A stretch of DNA of 8,407 nt from assembly GCA_017552495.1 (NCBI GenBank), contig JAFZPW010000178.1, positions 1-8,407 of the forward strand, in the 5' to 3' direction. Positions within the stretch are counted from its first letter, which is position 1. Each line of letters starts with the position of its first letter. Shown in pieces: positions 5,515 through 8,407 of this stretch. Source of the DNA: Clostridia bacterium. Lineage in GTDB: Bacteria > Bacillota > Clostridia > Oscillospirales > Butyricicoccaceae. The notes beneath the pieces are model-generated. The model saw nothing but the letters and a program-made list of their open reading frames with translations, was not told the DNA's origin and ran no database searches. The translations under genes were made by a program, and so were the position numbers.

Positions 5515-6603
5515 ATGCTGCTGTTTTTTGTGATGCTGATCATCGTGGCCGCGGCGCTGGAACGCTGGTCGCTGTTCCACGGAATGGACGGCGTGACCCA
5601 CCGCCACTTCCCTGACCGGCCGCTGGTGGATCCGGAGGAGCCCTTTCATCTGGTGACCCAGGTGAAAAACGCCTCCCGCCGGTTCGTTCCCTTTGTGCGT
5701 CTGCGGGAAAACGTGCCTCTTGAACTGATCTTTTCCGACGATATTTTTGCCGGTCTGGCCGCCGACGGACGGAGCAACGCGTTTTCCTCCACGCTTTATC
5801 TGATGCCGCGCCAGCTCTGGCAGCGGGAACTGGAGGTCAAACTGCCTCGGCGGGGCCGCTATTTCTTCCGCGGCTGCTCCATGCAGGGCGGCGACTTTCT
5901 CGGCCTCAGCGAAACGGTAATCTATCAGCCCGCACAGGAGGAAATCATCGTAGCTCCCGCCCCCGCCGGCGATCCGAATCTTCCGCAGCTTTTGGGCGGA
6001 TTTTTGGGCGACCGCTCGGTGAACCGCTTTATCATGGAAGATCCCGTTCTGACCCTTGGCTTTCGGGACTATACCGGCCGCGAGCCCATGAAATCCATCT
6101 CCTGGCCCCAAAGCGCCCGGGCCGGGCGGCTGATGGTGAAGAATTACGACCACACGCTGGAGCTGACGGCCACCGTTCTGCTCAGCGCCCAAACGGAGAA
6201 AACCGATCCGCTCCGCCTGCAAAAACTGGAGCAGTGCTTCTCTCTCGCCCGTTCGGTGTGCGAAACGCTGGAGAAAAAGCACATTCCCTATCGCTTTCTT
6301 TCCAACATCGTTACGGCGGGCGCCGTGTCCCACTGGAGCAACGTGGGCGAAGGGCTGGGCTCCGCCCATCTTTCCTCTATTTTAGAAGGGTTGGGCCGGG
6401 CCACCTACGACTATGTGCGTCCCTTTTCCTTCACGCTGGCCCGCGCCGCCCGCACCGCTCAGCAGGGCCGCACCCACATCCTCATCCTTCCCAACCGCTC
6501 CCCCGCCCTTGAGCGGGAGATCCGCCTGCTGGAGCAGCGCACGGGAACGCAGGCGCTGGTGCTGACGCCGGCGCTGCCCGAAGAAAAGGAGGCAGACTCG
6601 TGA
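5515..6603 (+). CDS. DUF58 protein, partner of the MoxR ATPase
   Basis: A 362-residue protein whose ATG abuts the MoxR stop codon without a gap. It has a short N-terminal hydrophobic stretch (about 2-15), then a beta-rich segment (about 40-150), then the DUF58 signature FRDYTGREPMKSISW (183-197) continuing to SARAGRLMVKNY (200-211). Many DUF58 proteins have two N-terminal membrane helices; here only one short one is evident, so membrane anchoring may be weak. DUF58 proteins often carry a VWA-like fold after this signature with a metal-binding DxSxS motif. At that place (about 219-230) this protein reads ATVLLSAQTEKT, with no DxSxS. The biochemical role of the family is poorly defined; co-occurrence with MoxR is its best-known property. 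The gene overlaps the next one by four bases (GTGA), so all three are probably co-translated. Confidence 0.85.
   Translation: MLLFFVMLIIVAAALERWSLFHGMDGVTHRHFPDRPLVDPEEPFHLVTQVKNASRRFVPFVRLRENVPLELIFSDDIFAGLAADGRSNAFSSTLYLMPRQLWQRELEVKLPRRGRYFFRGCSMQGGDFLGLSETVIYQPAQEEIIVAPAPAGDPNLPQLLGGFLGDRSVNRFIMEDPVLTLGFRDYTGREPMKSISWPQSARAGRLMVKNYDHTLELTATVLLSAQTEKTDPLRLQKLEQCFSLARSVCETLEKKHIPYRFLSNIVTAGAVSHWSNVGEGLGSAHLSSILEGLGRATYDYVRPFSFTLARAARTAQQGRTHILILPNRSPALEREIRLLEQRTGTQALVLTPALPEEKEADS
6584..6592 (+). promoter_or_regulatory. Ribosome binding site supporting a GTG start
   Basis: AAAAGGAGG lies 7 bases before GTG at 6600, inside the end of the DUF58 gene. It supports a GTG start overlapping the DUF58 stop as GTGA, rather than an internal methionine further downstream. 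Confidence 0.85.
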
Positions 6604-7982
6604 ACTTTGCCTTTTTTCTGAAACTCTTTTCCGACATCTGCTATTATCTGGCCTTTGCCTGCTTTTTCGGCAGCATCTTCGGGCAAGAGCGCTTTCTTAT
6701 GCCCGCCGCGGCGCTGCTGGCGCTGTGCGCCCTGCTGAGCCGGTGGATCGACGGAAAAAAGCCCAACAGCCTGCTGCGGTTTCTTCCGCTGCTCCTGTTG
6801 GGAGCGCTGGCGGTCGATCCGCCGGATCTCGCGGGATGCATCGTTCTCATCCTTCCCGTGGGTTTTATCCTGTATACGCTGTGGCGGCGGCAATTTACCC
6901 CCAGTTATTATGAGGAGATCGACAACTTCTCGCTGATGCTCAAAATCGTGGGCGTGGCGCTGGCCATCGCCCTCTTGCTGATGGAAAAGGCGCGGATCGA
7001 GCATTTTTCCCTGCCTTATCTCATCGCCTTTCTGCTGGGCAATGTGCTTATGCTGCGGCTGCTGCGGCACGATGAGGAGACGCTGGCCCGTCCCCAGTTC
7101 CGCATCATGAATCTTCTGGCTGTTTGCGGCGCGGTGCTGGCGGCGCTTATCCTGTTCAGCCGCGCCTTTCGCAGTGCCGTATTGAGAATTCTCCGCCTTC
7201 TGCTGGGCGGCGTGGCTTCTCTGATTTATTATCTGTTTAAGCCGCTGATACCGCTGATCAATCGTGTATTTGAATGGCTGAAGGCGGTTATCGCCGACAA
7301 AGCGCAGCCGCTGCCGCCCGTTTATCAGGACTATCAGACGACCAACCCGCCCTTTGAGCCCCATTTCCCCGTTCCCAACACGCCGCTGAAAGATCTTTCC
7401 GTGGTATGGGCGGTTCTTGTGATCCTGTTCTTTCTGGCGCTTTTGGTGGGCGCGGTGCTGCTGTTCCGCAAGCTGCTGGCCGAGCGTTCCGCTCCCCGCC
7501 GCGAACCGGGATCGGTGCGCCGTCTTTGGATTTCCGACTCCGAAAAACACAAAGAACGCCTTTCGCGCTTTGGCCGCACCCCCGCGCAGCGGGTGCGCTA
7601 TTGGTATCGGCAGCATCTGATCCTCACGCAGAAAAGCGGTGGACTGCTCAAGCCCACGCTGAACACCCGCCAGCAGCAGCAGACCGCCGACGTTACCCTG
7701 CGGCACTCCCTTGAAGAACACGCCCGCCTGCGGGAGCTTTATCTTCCCGCCCGTTACGCCGACCGGGCCACCGAGCAGGACGCAAAGGAGGCGCAGGCTC
7801 TCTATCATGCCGAAAAGAAGGCCCATGAACCGGCTAAGCATAAAGAGGACGCGACAGCGCGCATCAAGGTCTCGCCGGAAGCGCTCCGCGAAATGCTTCC
7901 CGAAAAGGCGGAGGATCAGGCGCATAAAAGTTTTCTCCGTATGGCGCGCCCGCAAAACTGGATGCGCCCGCAAAAGAAATAA
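6600..7982 (+). CDS. Polytopic membrane protein with C-terminal DUF4129-like domain, no transglutaminase core
   Basis: A 460-residue integral membrane protein, last gene of the MoxR-DUF58 operon. Hydrophobic segments lie at about 11-28, 32-48, 59-73, 77-95, 111-128, 137-153, 168-187, one or two within 193-221, and 267-290. Between the last two is a polar, proline-rich stretch (about 222-266). The part from about 325 to 405 (RVRYWYRQHL, later LRELYLPARYAD) resembles the DUF4129 domain that ends TgpA/YebA-type transglutaminases. A charged basic tail follows (405-460). In TgpA-like proteins an extracellular transglutaminase domain sits between the membrane bundle and the last helix. Here that place holds only the short linker, which contains no cysteine and no room for the fold. 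A structural or scaffold role in the envelope is my inference. The DUF4129 match is by pattern only. Confidence 0.72.
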   Translation: MNFAFFLKLFSDICYYLAFACFFGSIFGQERFLMPAAALLALCALLSRWIDGKKPNSLLRFLPLLLLGALAVDPPDLAGCIVLILPVGFILYTLWRRQFTPSYYEEIDNFSLMLKIVGVALAIALLLMEKARIEHFSLPYLIAFLLGNVLMLRLLRHDEETLARPQFRIMNLLAVCGAVLAALILFSRAFRSAVLRILRLLLGGVASLIYYLFKPLIPLINRVFEWLKAVIADKAQPLPPVYQDYQTTNPPFEPHFPVPNTPLKDLSVVWAVLVILFFLALLVGAVLLFRKLLAERSAPRREPGSVRRLWISDSEKHKERLSRFGRTPAQRVRYWYRQHLILTQKSGGLLKPTLNTRQQQQTADVTLRHSLEEHARLRELYLPARYADRATEQDAKEAQALYHAEKKAHEPAKHKEDATARIKVSPEALREMLPEKAEDQAHKSFLRMARPQNWMRPQKK

Positions 7983-7997
7983 GAATCCGTCGTTTGT

Positions 7998-8024
7998 GCC
8001 TGTGGATTTCCACAGGCATTTTTT
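7998..8024 (+). terminator. Intrinsic terminator of the MoxR-DUF58-DUF4129 operon
   Basis: GCCTGTGG (7998-8005), an ATTT loop and CCACAGGC (8010-8017) form a perfect 8-base-pair stem followed by A and six T, with more T after. It begins 15 bases after the stop codon. It closes the operon at three genes, so no transglutaminase gene follows in the same transcript. Confidence 0.92.
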
Positions 8025-8032
8025 AATTTTTC

Positions 8033-8061
8033 TTGCTTTTTTTTGAAAAAATCGGTATAGT
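8033..8061 (+). promoter_or_regulatory. Sigma-A-type promoter of the racemase gene
   Basis: TTGCTT (8033-8038) and TATAGT (8056-8061) are separated by 17 bases, just after the operon terminator. The leader from about 8068 contains AAGGAGG (8084-8090), 7 bases before the ATG. Confidence 0.7.
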
Positions 8062-8097
8062 AAATTACGGTCGATTTTCCCGCAAGGAGGATACTTT

Positions 8098-8407
8098 ATG
8101 AAAAAGGCCATCGGAATTTTGGGCGGCATGGGCCCGCTGGCCACCGCCGACCTGTATCGCAAGATCGTTCTGCTCACCCGCGCAGACTGCGACAGGGAGC
8201 ATATCCGCGTGTATATCGACAGCGACGCGCAGATCCCCGACCGGACGGCGGCCATTCTAAACGGCGGCGCCGATCCCCTGCCTGAAATGTGCAGCGCCCT
8301 GCGCCATCTGGAGATGTGCGGCGCGGACTGCATCATCATGCCCTGCAACACCGCCCATTATTTCCTGCCCCGTCTGCAAAAAGAGACCGCCGTCCCCTTT
8401 ATCAGCA
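8098..8407 (+). CDS. Aspartate/glutamate racemase family protein, N-terminal part
   Basis: The first 103 residues are present and the gene continues past the right edge. The start IGILGGMGPLATADLY (5-20) carries the glycine-rich GGMGPxAT signature of PLP-independent Asp/Glu racemases. YIDSDAQIPDRT follows at 39-50, and MPCNTAHYF (81-89) holds the first catalytic cysteine, Cys83. The second catalytic cysteine lies in the missing C-terminal half, so racemase activity cannot be confirmed; some homologues that lose one cysteine are not racemases. Enzymes of this group interconvert L- and D-aspartate or related amino acids, which can feed cell-wall or signalling pools. The substrate cannot be told from this part. 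The gene has its own promoter and a strong ribosome binding site and is separated from the operon on its left by a terminator. Confidence 0.9.
   Translation, partial: MKKAIGILGGMGPLATADLYRKIVLLTRADCDREHIRVYIDSDAQIPDRTAAILNGGADPLPEMCSALRHLEMCGADCIIMPCNTAHYFLPRLQKETAVPFIS

Noticed and set aside
5086..6369. A 427-codon minus-strand open frame opposite the MoxR and DUF58 genes
   Set aside because: It is antisense to two confident genes, rich in Gly, His and Gln, and without domain motifs or a convincing ribosome binding site.
6459..8351. A 630-codon minus-strand open frame opposite the membrane-protein and racemase genes
   Set aside because: It crosses three plus-strand genes, a terminator and a promoter, has low-complexity Gln/Arg/Lys-rich sequence, and shows no family motif.

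Overview
The window looks like a piece of chromosome from an anaerobic, fairly GC-rich Firmicute (Clostridia; an Oscillospiraceae/Ruminococcaceae-like organism is my guess). The reasons are the strong AGGAGG-type ribosome binding sites, sigma-A-like promoters, U-tailed hairpin terminators, a 55-residue 2[4Fe-4S] ferredoxin, and a long clostridial-style GluRS encoded next to a GlnRS. No mobile element, CRISPR array, tRNA or rRNA was seen.

Left third (1-3949, minus strand): a promoter at 3921-3949 drives gltX (glutamyl-tRNA synthetase), then glnS (glutaminyl-tRNA synthetase), then the N-terminal 170 residues of a class V aminotransferase-fold enzyme that looks like a NifS/IscS-type cysteine desulfurase. 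The desulfurase start codon overlaps the glnS stop (TGATG) and the gene runs off the left edge. The operon charges tRNA-Glu and tRNA-Gln. The desulfurase may supply sulfur for thiolating those same tRNAs, but that link is inference.

Centre (3876-4572): the divergent intergenic region holds the gltX promoter, a minus-strand intrinsic terminator, a possible 39-42-codon minus-strand gene that ends just before that terminator, and a near-consensus promoter for a small ferredoxin gene on the plus strand. The ferredoxin gene is a monocistron closed by a strong hairpin terminator with A/T tracts on both sides.

Right half (4534-8024, plus strand): a tightly packed three-gene operon encodes a MoxR-family AAA+ ATPase, a DUF58 protein and a polytopic membrane protein with a DUF4129-like C-terminal domain. 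It resembles the widespread MoxR/DUF58/transglutaminase (TgpA/YebA) module, but the membrane protein has no transglutaminase domain. A proline-rich linker of about 45 residues sits where that domain would be, and the DUF58 protein lacks a recognisable MIDAS motif. This is the most unusual part of the window. A hairpin terminator ends the operon, and a separate promoter then drives an aspartate/glutamate racemase-family gene that is cut by the right edge.
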